Source: Penicillium oxalicum
Taxonomy: Eukaryota > Ascomycota > Eurotiomycetes > Eurotiales > Aspergillaceae
Length of the DNA stretch: 64,000 nt
Assembly (NCBI RefSeq): GCF_001723175.1
Contig: NC_064655.1
Span: 992,001-1,056,000 of the forward strand
Direction: 5' to 3'
In this document: in pieces, positions 22,908 to 35,700 of the stretch
Numbering within the stretch: the first letter of the stretch is position 1
Layout: every line of letters begins with the position of its first letter
Position numbers and translations under genes: made by a program
Notes under the pieces: model-generated
Database searches by the model: none
The model's input: only the letters and a program-made list of their open reading frames with translations
What the model was told of the DNA's origin: nothing

Positions 22908-25797
22908 GGCTCCCTCTGCCCACCCAGAAGGATACAGTGTCGGTCCATGCATAGCCCAATTTACATCCCGACTCAATCCCAGACCTCACCTATTCGCAAG
23001 CTCCAACAAGCGAGCGACTAGACTAGAAATGACCATCGGTCCTCCACAATTGCCCGCTACTTGGATAAAATATGCCCGACATGTGGAGTGGATGGCCACA
23101 CGGAATCCCTTCGTCATTTTGCCTTTGTTCGGGCTGATTCCCGCAACCTGCTGAGTTAGTCGGAGTGGATACGACTTTCGGGCATATGCAGGGAATCATG
23201 ACACGAGACGGGGTTCCCACAAAACAATCCAAAGGAATATTGTTTTGCTTTGGAGGTGAGGTCTGGATTGACGGTAGGGACTACCGAGTGGGGACGGATA
23301 TTTTTTATCGATCATTTTCTTAGTTGTTTAGATCAGACAACATAACCTTCCAGGAGTGGAGGGGGCTCGGTTCAATTTGTTTATCGGTGATCGAGACCTC
23401 GGAGTGTCCAGGTACCACATGGATGGAGCCAAAAATTTTTTTGGAGGGAACATAAGAGAAAAAAGGGAAATGAAGGAAACAATTGTACTGTAGACTATAC
23501 ATATCCTTTATGGTATATTCTTCTCAATGACACGAGGCCTGAGCACCAGTTGGACCGGATACATGGATTCTGTCAGTGTTAGCGACACTCCCTTCTTCCC
23601 CCCCTCTCCCGGCAGCCGTCGGGAGTGGCTTTGATGAGGTCTTCCGTGATGATTATAATGAATTGCTAATATTGACACCGTCCTGGATGGTACCTGTACT
23701 CGGCTTGGCCTTTCCGAGAAATAAATCTGATCATGGTGCGCCATGGTCCAGTCCACTCGCGTCTGTACTGTACTCAACAACCTCCCGAAGAAATGGGAAC
23801 GGATCCGTGAATACTACAATCTTCCGTCGGAATTGAATCTGAATCAGGTAGGTCTTTAGACTCTTCAGTAAGACCGAGGTACATTGTCGTTGATGTAGAA
23901 AGTCCGTTCGAATCATGAAGACTGGAGGCCACGCTTCATTATCCGGGCTAGGAAGGCAACATATGCAGGGTACGACATGGATGTCCAAGCCGAGTGGCGG
24001 ATGGCTGATTCCATCGCCCTGGTTTCTCACAGTCTCGTGAAATGCCTAAGTTCCATGACTACAGACTCCTACATGATGAATTCTCACACACCTTGACTCA
24101 AGCCACGGGTATGACACGTGCTTCAATGTGTGTGCTCGGCAGCAGCAGAGTTTACCTAGTAGACTGAGTCTATTAGACTCGGCTAATAGGATGCAGACAA
24201 GCTGCCTCATGCGTGGAGATAGGTTCTCTTCCCCCCTTCCCCCTTCCCCCTGATCCCATCGAGTTGTTTTTTTTGGTTGTAATGCTTGCACACGCGCGTC
24301 TAGCGCCCACTAGATAGAGAGAGAGAAAAAGCAAGCGAATGAAGATTCACTCACGGCGATGTGGAACTTGTCCCATCAAGCTGCTCGATGAGAGATCGTA
24401 GTGGGGAGTGGAGAGTCATGTACATTAGACGGGAGGTGAGACTAGGACGAGTTCTCCAGTATGTAGGATCCAATTGATCGCAGGATACGGCAAGGTCCGC
24501 ATCTTACGAGATGAATAAATCTGAGACGATTTCCTTTTCCATCCTTCGCGTACCTGGACACACAATTTCGGCCGAGGACCAGGAAGGAATGGAGGAAATC
24601 GGGGGCCGTCTCCGTCTCCTGGCTCTCCGCGGACCAGGATGTGGTCCGGCCAGACCAAATCCGAAACTTGATTGGTGGTGCTTTGGTTCCTTGAGATTGA
24701 CACGACAGTAGTGTAACACTCTGCGTCGGCTCCTAGAGACTACCATACTCATCTTGTGCCTATTGCTGACTCCCACTACGAGTGTTGGGGCGTCCGGCCC
24801 GACGGGTTCACAACGGTGGAGGTCGCCACAAGCCACATTGAAATCAATTCGGGGGGAAAAAAAGAAAAGGAAAGAGAGATGAAGAAGGGAAAAAAAAGAC
24901 CGTCATTATGGCTGTGCGGTTGGATTGTACAGATGAGGTCAAATCGGTTGTCCCCCTCTTGAACGAGTTGGTGGGCGTACAAGAATCTAGACCCTACCAG
25001 TGATACATGGGATTCGTATCATGTCGCCCATTTTCCCATCCAGAATCGGCTGGAACATCAAGTGGAGACTGTAATCACACAATTTGAGATCCTCCCCCCC
25101 CCTCTTCCCGACGAAGCTTAAAAAACGGCTTCCAATTGATTAAATTGCACCGACTGTACTAGGATGATTCCAGGCTTCCAGGCTTCCATCAATCGCCGAC
25201 AGGAACGTGCTTGCCCAGGGTCCGTGCCATCCAAATTGATTCCAATGGATCCAAAGGGGGATCCATTTTCCAAGGTGGACTCCACAGGGGGGATAACCAA
25301 GCTCGTCCGTCCCGTCTCTCCCGTCGGGCGCAACGATCGCTTGGCATTTTCCACCAGACAAGGGGACTTTTTATTTCTTTTTCTTTTTTCTTATCTTTTC
25401 CCTTTTGGTCTTTTTCTTCTTTTTCTTCCCTCTTTTCTTCCCCCTTTGGGAAAGTCATGCATCCTTCAGTTCACGGGCCTCGAGAGAGCTCCACTCGTGG
25501 TTGGAGCCCTCTGGGACTTTGCGATGCAACCTAATAAAGTTCGTTTGGGATTGAGCCATCTCAAACGAGATCCAGTCGACTCGCTGTCCCCGTAGGAACT
25601 GCTGACGACCTGTTCAGTCAGTGGTGACTGTCCTCTTGCCCTCGAGTCGCGGGAGATGTGAAGGTTTCCAGTAGAGTCGGGATTGGTGATGAAGCGGACA
25701 AGAGTCTGTATTGAATGCGTACCTTGTACTGGACGAAAACAACCTCGTACATACTTATATCTACAGTACTTGGAGGGACGATGTGCACTTCCAGGTG

Positions 25798-25838
25798 AGG
25801 GCACGACACGGAGAATCCCCACAAACTGTCGTGGCCCT
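25798..25838. repeat. Imperfect inverted repeat
   Basis: AGGGCACGACA at 25798-25808 is complementary to TGTCGTGGCCCT at 25827-25838, with one bulged base and an 18-base loop. It could form a stem in RNA or mark a dyad binding site about 220 bp before the acetyltransferase start. Chance cannot be excluded. Confidence 0.45.
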
Positions 25839-26059
25839 TGTGGTTTGAAGTACTCCACAGTTCATAATCTACATAATCAGTAGTACATACGTAGTTCACA
25901 TAAGCCTACATCGTGCCCCAAAACAGTCTTCAATCACTGATCTCGTGACAATCGCCAAATCACCAAAGACCATATCCTCGCCTCTCCCAAATTCGACCCC
26001 CCCCCAACAAAAGTACAGAATAAACCTTGTCCCCCTTCACAATTTCTATTCCTATAAAA

Positions 26060-26789
26060 ATGTCAACCTCTCTAGAGATTCAACCAGTCACGGCCGACGA
26101 TGTACCCGCAATCACCCAACTCTGGTACACGGCCTTCGGGATCCCGTTGAATCTGCGCATGTTCCCAGATACACCCGGCGTGCGTGGCTGGTGGAACGAG
26201 GCCAATCGTCAGGACGTGCTCTCCAACCCCCGGCGAACATTACTCAAGGTGGTCGATCCGGCCACGGATCAGATCGTCGCATACGCCAAGTGGGATCTTG
26301 ACCCGTCTGACAGTGGCGCGCGGTTCCCACCCTGGCACGCCGAGTCGGATCGGGAGACCTGCGAACGCCTGTTCGCCGGCATGGAGCAGCAGCGCAAGGC
26401 CTTTTTTGGGGATCGCAAGCATTTCTGTGAGTCTGGATCGGCAAGTCTGATATTTTCACAAGTTGAATGAGCGGAGAAGAATCGAGGGCAGGGTCGTGGC
26501 CATGGGCTGAGAAGGAAAGAGATCTATGTGCTGATTCTTGGGGATATCTCATGGTAGATTTGGACATGTTGGTGACGCATCCCGAGTATCGCGGTCGAGG
26601 GGCGGCATCGATGCTGGTCCAGTGGGGGTTGATCGTGCGGACGAGAAGGGGGTGCCGGTCTATCTGGATGCGCACGAAGATGCGGCACCGCTCTACAGGA
26701 GATTTGGATTTCAGGATTGCTACGAGCATGGCGTGACATCGGATGGAGCTCTGCCCATGGTTCGAGAGCCGCAGCAGAAGGAGCGCTGA
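26060..26789 (+). CDS. GNAT-family N-acetyltransferase, frameshifted
   Basis: Transfers an acetyl group from acetyl-CoA to an unknown amine. Exon 1 is 26060-26426 and exon 2 starts at 26558; the intron has a GTGAGT donor and a GGTAG acceptor. Exon 1 encodes the N-terminal strands (QPVTADDVPAITQLWYTAF). Exon 2 opens with YLDMLVTHPEYRGRGAASML, which holds the acetyl-CoA binding R-x-G-R-G-A loop (motif A). After QWGLIV near 26637 the frame must shift: the expected ADEKGVPVYLDAHEDAAPLY and then RRFGF (motif B) lie in another frame, open to the TGA at 26787-26789. One base is missing in GATCGTGCGG. Adding one base to the exon total gives exactly 200 codons, so the simplest view is a one-base deletion, real or technical. 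Confidence 0.8.
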
Positions 26790-26882
26790 TCTGTTTGAGA
26801 TCCAAGGGGGGAGGCATTTAATTAAGTGATATTCTTCATAACAGGGCAAAAAAAAGGAAGGAAAAGGCAAAGAAAGGAAAAT

Positions 26883-28305
26883 CTATTTTGCAAATGCCGG
26901 TGTCACCACGCTCTGTTGATCCAGATTCCTTTGATCGACCGAGTGCATCTCGTATTCCTCCTCGACGATCCATTCCCGCGTCTCCCGAATGATCATCTGC
27001 TGGGAATTGTGACTATCTGAGGAGAGCCTGGCGACCGAGACGTGCGTGCCAGTCTCGTCGCCTCGGTTCTGCGTGTAGGCTCTGGAGTGGTTGCCCGAGG
27101 TACTTTTGCCGGACGGAGTGTAATACGGATGTTCGCCGTTGCTGTTGGCGAGACCTTGTCCCCATCCGGTGTTGAAGGAGATGACAAAGGGCTTGAGACA
27201 CGGCACGGTGGCGACCATGATGCTGTAGTGCAACAGGACCGCCGTCATGACCTGGGCATCTGAGAGATGGAGAGTTGGATTGGACGAGAACATGGAGCGA
27301 TCGAGGTATGTCTGGCGCAGAATGATGAGGATGATGGACCTATGGGGCAGGTTTGCCCCGAGTCAGCTTTTCTGCGGCTCGTCCCTCGTCGAGAAGCTCT
27401 GTCGATGCGATGCTTGAACTACTCACGGGAGTCTGGTGCCAAACGCAAAGATGACTGTCGCCTTCTCCTTCCAGCGCATCTGGATGCCCCACACCAGGAA
27501 GATACTCAATCCAAAGCTCAAGACGTCCGTGAGGATATCAAATGCGGAGATCGTTTTCCACGCGGTATCCTGAAGGGGGTTCAAAGGTTAACCGACCAGT
27601 TCTTTGCAAACCCCGGACGGACGGACACAATCGGTCACTCACCACATTGCTGCATTGCTGTGCCATACTCCATTGATATCGTGGCAGGCAAGTGAAACTG
27701 ATCGCAAAAATCGAAGCGATGCACCAGGCGACAACGGTACCAAGCAGAACTTTGGCGCACGTCATGTAGAGCTTTTGGCGGCCCAGGCGCGTGAGGAGTA
27801 GAGAGACGGAAATCTTTGCGGCGCCATGTCCCGCGAGAAAGAGAAGATTGGCGACGTAGTATTCCTGAAACTCAAGTCAGCGCATCTTTTTTTTTGCGGG
27901 TGAACTGCCATCAGGGTATGTTGAATAACAAGGCGCACTGACGTTTGCAGCTTGGCTCAAGTCACTCGGTAGAGCCCCGTCGAGTGTTCGGCCGAGGCCA
28001 TGAGATATTGCATTCATCACCGTTCCAACGTGGGCGATTGCAAAGACCTGTGCGCGTTCATGTCGAGTCAGAGAAGCACGATCATTTGAGGGCTGTTCTG
28101 ACATGGATCTCCACGTCAGTTATGGACTTACCGCGCCCGCAAACACGACGAGATCATCGACCTGCACGGGTCCATTGATGGCGAGGCGCATATACAATCG
28201 GATCAACGTGACCATGATCATCCAGGACATGAACAGCGTCTCCACGATCACGATCAGACCACTGCGGTCCGTAGCAGCGATCGTATACCGCGCTGGATAC
28301 TCCAT
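26883..28305 (-). CDS. Rhodopsin-domain integral membrane protein (PTH11/SAT4-like)
   Basis: Seven-helix plasma-membrane protein of the large fungal family annotated as rhodopsin domain (formerly SAT4/DUF), related to PTH11-type receptors; ligands are mostly unknown. Coding exons on the minus strand: 28132-28305, 27943-28047, 27643-27864, 27427-27569 and 26883-27339, total 366 residues. All four introns have consensus donors (GTAAGT, GTCAGT, GTGAGT, GTGAGT) and the exon phases agree. Family landmarks: RLYMRLAINGPVQVDD after helix 1, YYVANLLFLAGHGAAKISV, the Cys pair region FTCLPRYQW, FDILTDVLSFGLSIFLVWGI and LRQTYLDRSMF. The C-terminal 100 residues are a hydrophilic tail. It is divergent from the APC permease gene. 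Confidence 0.88.
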
Positions 28306-29510
28306 GATGTCGATGGGATCGAGACGGACGATCTACGAAAGGAGATGAGAATCGGGCACATCTTTCAGCATATGAGACAAATGAGGCTGACACCGGTCTC
28401 CGGTTCCTTCCTTCGATTCTGGAGGCATATAAGCTCGCTTCCGTGGAGATTTGGAGGCCAGTTGGACTTGCTATCGCAGATCCCTGTCCGGCTGAATCTG
28501 CATCGATCGCAAACCATGGGCCCCTCCCCCTCCAAATGGTTTCGTCGCATTACGAACGTGGGCTGACTGCACTATCGCGTTTCGGGTGACAATCACCGCT
28601 GTTGGCGCATCGCATCCCTGTCCTCTGTGTGAGTTTTCCGGCCTTGGCCAAATGGGATGACTTTGCACACAATGTGCATTATTATTGAAAGCCCGCACGA
28701 CAGGGATGTTGATCCTTTGCGTATTCGATCTAGGGAAGGATCAGCGCTGCGGCAACTTCGCTTCTGTTGCTGCTTCCTCCCTTTTTTTGTTTTGTTTTTT
28801 TTTTTTTTTTGCTTCGTCTTGTCGGGTTTAGCGTGCCTGAGATCCCCCCCCACCATTTTGGGAAAGCCTTGAGTGAGCTACGGGGGAACCTTGAATGTTG
28901 CGGAGCGTGAAATTCAAAATGGTCTTTCGGCTCGTGGCGGTGGTCGTATCCAGTGACATTCCGCATGGCTGGTCGTGGTCACTGAATCCTCACCCTAATG
29001 CAAACTACAAGGAGGCCGGGCCCGTCATCCACTCCCTCCGAGAAATCAGACTTCCAATAATACCTCAACTGGGACATCCATTAAACCCAGATAAGTGTTT
29101 CCTCCGTTCGGATCCCAGAAAAACAAGTCCATGTATCTTCCTCTCTCTCTCTCTCGCGATCAGAGACAACTTCTCGAGGTTACATGGACTAACTTTCCTC
29201 GTGCGTCTCCGTGGGCACTGGCAGTCCTCCGAAGCCGAGAGAGATAGCCTTTACCCGAGATGGCGATAGTATCTGTCTCCTTCCCCTCCTTCTCATTTCT
29301 AGTACTATTTGTAAATAGTTAAACTGTCTCTAAGTGGCCTTGTCATTGCCTTCCCCCCCCCCTTTATTGACTCCTTCTTCCTCTTTTTTCCCCCTCCGAG
29401 TCCTCTCCCGGCATCGATGCGTGCTTCCGTGATACGACTTGGAAGTTTCTCTCAACGAACTTGTGATTTTCCTTCCTGAGTAGGATCTTTGACATTGACC
29501 GATTGCAGTC
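28306..29510. promoter_or_regulatory. Divergent promoter region, rhodopsin-domain gene / APC permease
   Basis: 1.2 kb between divergently transcribed membrane-protein genes. It includes a T run at about 28796-28810 and C runs at 28844-28851 and 29353-29362. The stretch 29280-29510 is C/T-rich and should be the permease leader. No additional gene seen. Confidence 0.5.
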
Positions 29511-31730
29511 ATGGGTCAAGACAATGGTATCATCTTGACCGAAAGGTCCAAGACCGCAGAGGATGTGTCCTCACCCAGGGAGGGCACGGCGCAGGACAAG
29601 GAGGATATGTGGCGTGTTGGTCGAGACCAGGAACTCAACGTATGAGAGAGACCTTCCACCATGAGCTGATCGACAAGACGAGACGACATGAATGATTGAC
29701 AAACGGACGCATAGCGAAACTTCCGATTCTTATCGGTGCTGGGATTCACGGCCGTGTTGATGTGTACCTGGGAAGCGGTGCTCTTGTACGTCTTATCGAA
29801 ACACATTGATCTTGACCATTATCGATATTGTTCAGTCGAAGGAGATATCTGACCCTCTTCCCCCCCCCCCCTCACCCAACAGTGGTGCCTCATATGGATT
29901 GCTCAATGGCGGAAAAGGTGGTATGATCTATACATACCTCGGAGCACTTGCCGGATTCAGCTTTGTCATTCTCTCGATGGCCGAGATGGCGTCGATGTAA
30001 GTCGAGATCTTGGATATGCATGAGGACCGCAAGAGGCGGAAGATGTAGCCCTTGACTGACCACGTTTTTCCACACACTCTCTCAGGGCACCAACGTCAGG
30101 TGGCCAGTACCACTGGGTGTCAGAATTCGCACCCGCAAGCTCGCAGGCTCTGCTGAGTTACATCACCGGTTGGATCTGCGTTCTCGGCTGGCACACCGGT
30201 ATCGCTGGATGCTGCTACACCGTCGCCAACATGATGGTGGGTGTGATCGCCATCAACTATCCGGAGACGTATGTCTATGAGGCCTGGCATGTCACCCTGC
30301 TCGTCATCGCGGTGGCCGTGGTGGCTCTGCTGTTCAACACGTTCCTGGCACAAAAACTGCCTCTGATCGAGGGAATTATTTTGATCGTCCACTGCTTCGG
30401 ATTCTTTGGCATCTTGATTCCTCTTTGGGTGCTGTCCCCCAAGGTTCCTGCTGCCGATGTCTTTGGGTCCATTGAAGACCGTGGTGGCTGGGGCAATAAT
30501 GGCCTTGCATGTCTCGTTGGATTGACGGGCCCAATCTATGCCTTGATCGGTGAGTCGACCCCTGCGATGGGTGGAATCAGTCACTAGGCTGTCTGGAGAA
30601 TCTGCTGGAGCTCCGCTAATCTGCCTCGCTTTGCTATAGGCCCCGACTCCGCCGTGCACATGGGTGAGTGACCGACAAGATTTCTGAGTGCCAGTTGGCG
30701 CTTTCGATTCGATGGTGAAAGATTGCTGATGAACGTGCCTTAGCCGAGGAAATTCGCGATGCATCTCGTGTGCTCCCCCGGGGCATGATGTGGACCTTGA
30801 TCCTGAACGGGTCGACCGGTCTGGTCATGATCATCACCATGGCCTTTTGCGTTGGAGATATTGACGAGGTGCTTGCCTCCCAGACTGGGTTCGCCTTTAT
30901 CCAGGTGTTCCTCAATGCTACCGGGTCTGTCAGTGCCGCCACGGGAATGACCTGTGTGATTATGATCATGCAGTTCTGCGCCGCCATCAGTAACGTCGCG
31001 ACGACCTCTCGCCAGATTTACTCGTTTGCGAGAGATAATGGTCTGCCATTCTCAAGCTTCTTTGCTCAGGTAATTTCTGCCTCCTTTTTTTTTTTCTTTC
31101 TCTTCTGCCTTTTGCCTTTTCCCCTTCCAATTATTAACCCCCCCCCCCCCCCCCCCCCATCTATTCCCCCAATTCCTGCTCCATCGAAACATCAGATCTC
31201 AATATGAACCCATCTCAAAAACCCACAACCTCTCCCCCCCTATCAATGAGTTCATCACTAACTCGGTGAACCTTCAAAAACAAAAACAGGTCAATCCCAC
31301 ATTCACCGTCCCCCTCAACGCCCTCTGCGTCAGTCTCGTGATCGTCTCTCTACTCTCCCTCATCAACATCGGATCCTCGGTGGCCTTCAATGCCATCATG
31401 TCCCTCGGCACCGCCGCCCTCCTCTCCTCCTACATCATCTCCATCTCTTGCGTCCGTCTCCGACGCTGGCGCGGCCAACCCCTGCCCCCCGCCCGCTGGA
31501 GCATGGGCAAATTCACCCCAATCTGCGACTCCGTCTCCATCCTCGTTCTGGCAGTCGTCTTGCTCTTCAGTTTCTTCCCTCTTTCCAAGGAAGTCACCCC
31601 CACCGACATGAACTGGAGTATTGTCATTTTCGGCGGCGTGGTGATGATCTCCCTGTCATACTATGTTCTTCGGGCCCGTCATGTGTACAAGGGTCCCGTG
31701 ACTCGGGTGAAGATGGCGAACTATCAATGA
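29511..31730 (+). CDS. APC-superfamily amino acid/choline/GABA permease
   Basis: Plasma-membrane uptake carrier for an amino acid, GABA or choline-like substrate. Seven exons: 29511-29639, 29715-29785, 29883-29996, 30086-30549, 30640-30663, 30744-31069 and 31290-31730, giving 522 residues. The hydrophilic N-terminus is followed by RNFRFLSVLGF (helix 1), FGASYGLLNGGKGGMIYTYL and then APTSGGQYHWVSEFAP, the fungal HNM1/UGA4-type signature. Later markers are IGPDSAVHMAEEIRDASRVL, which needs the 24-nt microexon 5, and TTSRQIYSFARDNGLPFS. Twelve hydrophobic helices can be counted. The last intron is 220 nt and contains a 21-base C run. Exact substrate cannot be told from sequence. Confidence 0.9.
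31138..31158 (+). repeat. Poly-C tract (21 C) in last intron of APC permease
   Basis: Unbroken run of about 21 C on the sense strand inside the 220-nt intron 31070-31289, downstream of a T-rich stretch. An additional 12-base C run (29860-29871) sits just before the acceptor of intron 2 of the same gene. Confidence 0.82.
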
Positions 31731-32706
31731 TGATCTGCGAGAAAGAGGAGAGCGAGTCCCAATTGATTTCCAAGTGTTCTGCCTCTGGGTGTGAATTGTG
31801 AAGAAATTCTCCTGGATGGAAACGTGGGAACGCATTCGAATGGAGAAAAAAAGAGGGGTGGGAAAGAAGCCCAAAGAAAAAAAAAAGAACATGAAATTTT
31901 AGAGATCACTATGGGAGGCTGTCTGATATTTGCTTATTTTTCGCTGTATTTATTTGAAAGTATGTACGTTTTTTCTTTCTTTCTTCTTTCTTTTTTTTGT
32001 CTTTAAAAAAAAAAAAAAACTTCGAATTGTCCATACACAAGCTTGTTTTACATACCTCTTTCTATCGTGCTCGGTGACCGGTGAAAAGTACATATACTAT
32101 ACTGGTCAAAGGCTCCACTGAGGCTCAAGGTGGCTATTTCTATAAGTGAGCCCTGGTGGTCAAGGCCAAGGCAGAAAGAACACGATGAAGGATGGAGATT
32201 CGCGAAAAATACAGTGCAACCATTCTTCCATGTTGAAGATCTCTTTACAACAAAAGGTATTCAAGGTTTTCAAAATCTGCATTGGAATCATCTGCGGAAA
32301 AGAATAAAAGGTTCAAATAGAAGCTGAATATCTCATTGGCATCATAGTTCAATACATAAATAGGAGGGGTATATCTGACTTGCAGTCTAAATCCGACGTG
32401 AAGTACACCGTGACGGGGATGGGATGCGATCCAAAAGGAAGGGAAAAAGAAAAGGTAGATACATGATGCGTAAACAGGGGGAATACCAAAAACACCGCTA
32501 AAAGCAAAGTCAATACGAGGGCCACAAAAAAAGATAAAGAAAAATGTCAAAAGGAGAGAATCAGTTCTCGGGCGAGTGTCGAATGGAAAAAAAAAGAAGG
32601 TTAAACGCAATAGAGGTCTCCGTATGAGGGAGGACCCAGCGTAAAGTCAGGGAAAATATCGAGGTATTGACGAAGAGTCAACGAAACCCCAGCGCCTTTC
32701 CTCTTC
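31731..32706. other. Convergent 3' intergenic region
   Basis: About 1 kb between two genes that face each other, rich in A and T homopolymers (for example near 31975-32022). It should contain both polyadenylation regions. No gene seen. Confidence 0.5.
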
Positions 32707-35700
32707 TCACGCAAACCGCCAGCCAGAATCATGGGACCCCTTTCGCTTCATCATAGATTTGAGGAGACCATCCTTGCCCTTAGTCGCAAACGGGTTTCTT
32801 TCGTTCTTGCGTTTTTGCTGCCGCAGCAGTTTCTCGGCGGCGTTGGTGTCCAGACCTTCGCCGGTATCGGTGATTTTGAGTGCCCACTTGACATCCTCGG
32901 GATTGAAGCCAAGGTCATCGACCATGCGGCTGAGCGCACGGTCAACGGGATCTTGAACGTACGGACGGGGCGCCGGCGGTGTGAAGCCAGTCCGGAGACG
33001 TGGACACCGCGACGATGGCATCGTCGATCCGGGTGTCAAAGAGCGCGAGCGGGCATGGCCGAGATTGTGGAACGGGGGCTTGGAGACAGATGGTGGTGCA
33101 TAAAGATAATCCAGAGAAGCAGCGTGGCTCAAGGGGATTGCTGGAACTGCCAATTCCAGTGGGCTCCTTCTGGGCTCGGTCCCGTCGAGTTTGTGAAGAA
33201 TGGTGCTGAATTCAGACATCGGCCGCTCGTCCGCAAAGGTTCGAACCGGGTCACTCTCGTGCCGTGCGTGTCCTCGCAGACGGCCGGTTCGAAGCTCTTC
33301 CTGGAACAGTCTCCGACGGTGGAGGGATTCTGGTTGCGCCTTTGCCCCCGCCTGGAGGCCTGTCGAAGTCTTCATGCGCTCTTGCTCATCATAGATCCGT
33401 GAGACAGCTTCTTTGAGGAAACAGGATCGGCTGATCCCATTTGAGGCCGGCTCCCACTTCGTGAGACCGTGAGATTGAGCTCGGATGAAGGTGACGCTGG
33501 AAGCCTCGGCAGGGCACAGCGAGCTGAGAGTCAGCACGGCGGAGAGGCCCAGCGTCAGGATAAACGAGGTCCATTCTTCTATGAAAAAAAAGGTCAGTGA
33601 GATTTTGGCTCTTTCGTGTGGTTGTGTCACCGGGGACAATTACGTACCCAATGCCGTTTCCTCCTGACTCACATCCCCTTCCGCAATGTCCATCCCGTCA
33701 AAGACCCCGGCCTTTCTCGCCTCCACACACTGGCCGTGCAAGGGCTGGAGCAAGACACCGAGACAGGTCCAAATTTCCGTGATGTCGTACAGCTGTTGGG
33801 CAGAGAGACCCGACACGCCGTTTCCGCGGGCGAATCCCTCGGGCGGCTCAAACAGGACCCCGTCCAGACCAAATGGACCGGTCACCGTCGAGGACGGTCG
33901 AAACGAGTTGCGAGCCTTGGTGCCGCCTTTTAGCCAATCCATCTGTCCTTCCAGATCATTCTCCCGACCCTTTCCATTGCCAAAGATGCGGCAGAAGGTC
34001 CAGATCCGCCAAAAGGCATCATCGACCTCTTCCGCACGGGTCATGTCCACCCCCGACAAACCTTTAATCGTCTCCCGGCGTAGGAGTGGCGCACAGCGGA
34101 CCAAGATCATCGACTTCAGTTGCGCGAGTGTGTAGATGTCATTGGCATATCGGTCCAGATACGAGTTCGGAGTATACTCGACTACCGGCGTGTCCGGATT
34201 CACCAAGAGCTGCCACTCGTTCGACCAGGGCGGACTCATCTCCCGCATCTCCCACGCAGGCGGTGACATGCGAAAGAGCGCTGTCTTGAGAAAGAAGAGC
34301 TCTCGACGCTTGAAGATCTCATAAAACCGCCGGTTCACGAGCACAAAGTTGAAAAGATCGTCCAGCGAGTCGATGCGCTCCATGATCAAGGTCACCAGGT
34401 GATCGGGCATTTCGCCAGGGAAATGCACCGACACACATGGTGGTCTCTGGGGGAAAACCGACGGAATTGAGGATGTGGGCGAGGGCGGCGTTGCGGCCAG
34501 TTCGAAGATCTGCTCTGGGGGCAGTTGGACACTGCTAGCCTGGGCCGTTGAGATGAACGCTTGCGAGTATCGGACTTTTTCGCTGGCCACGATCTCACTG
34601 GCCACGAGGATTTTCTCATCCTCGGGGGGCACGAGGTGCAAATTGACAGCCGGCGGTTCAGGCCGTCTTCTGCTGCTCAGGTTCTGCACGGGCATTCGAT
34701 GACAAGGATGCACCGACAGAGTGGGGCCGGGCGCACAGAACGAAGTCATCGTCGGCGACCGAGTCTTCTCTGATCGCTCAGGCGGTGGCCGTGGCTGTTG
34801 TCCTCGATGAGGAGGAGGAGCACAAGAGGAAGGAGAAGAAGACTGATGGGGATGCTGCTGGCTTGGTGATTGGCAAAGAGATTCCTTGTCGCTGCTTCGG
34901 GACTCCAAGTTCAGTTGAATGGTCAAGTCATGAGTCTGCAAGCGTGGCAGCTGCAGACGCAGATCCTCCCCTTTGGAGACCGTCGTTTCAGCCCCCTCTT
35001 TCTTCTTGGCTTCGTCCCCATGACGCTCGTGGAAATCCGGCCGTGAAGAAAGTCGTGGGGGCCGTGAGAGTGCGTCCGCATGGGCCTCGCTTTCGGCGGG
35101 GTTGAGTGGGTCGACGAGGCTGCTCTCCGACCGCGAGGCGTAAATGACACTCAAACGAGATCTTGGACACGGACAAGCATCCGCACCCGCATCCACCGGG
35201 GCTCGAGCGGGTAGCTGGTTGGATCGTCGAAAAGAGGCAATCTTCATGCTGAAGGATTTCCTCGTCTTGGAGGACTTACTGGGCTCTTCGCGGGCGGACG
35301 ACGGCAGTTCAGCCACGGAGGAGGTCTTTTCGTTCAAATTATCTTTCACGTTCGAGTCCCTGCGCACGCCAGAGAGGGCAGGCGTGGCTTCTTTCGCGCC
35401 AGCCAGCTCTTGAGGGGCAGCGTGTTTATTTTCTGCCTCGCGCCTGGATCGTCTCTCCTTGGCTGACCGAAAGGGCCGCAGCATGCTCGTGCTAGATTGT
35501 GTCGTTGTATCGACCGGCTTGGTGGTCTTGAAGTGAAGGCTCTTGCTCTTTTTGAACGGGTTGGATGACGGAGCCTGAGAGTGTGGCCGGGTCGTCGGCG
35601 GTAGAGGCGCCGGTCGTGTCGCAATGAGATCTCCCTGGTGACGACTGATTTGTAGGGGTCCCTCGAGCACGAGGAATTTCTGTTGCTGCGGGGGAGGACT

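Larger units (their letters stand above)
21937..26059. other. Gene-poor 4.1-kb region
   Basis: The longest stretch without a convincing gene. Open frames on both strands are short and biased in composition, and none shows a family motif or extends across plausible splice sites. It holds an 18-base C run (22890-22907), shorter C and T runs, a purine-rich patch around 24850-24900 and an imperfect hairpin at 25798-25838. The end next to 26060 is the promoter of the acetyltransferase gene. A long non-coding transcript is possible but nothing shows one. Confidence 0.45.

Noticed and set aside
33241..33256. GGTTCGAACC, a T-loop-like sequence
   Set aside because: It lies inside the coding exon of the large F-box protein and no cloverleaf can be built around it.
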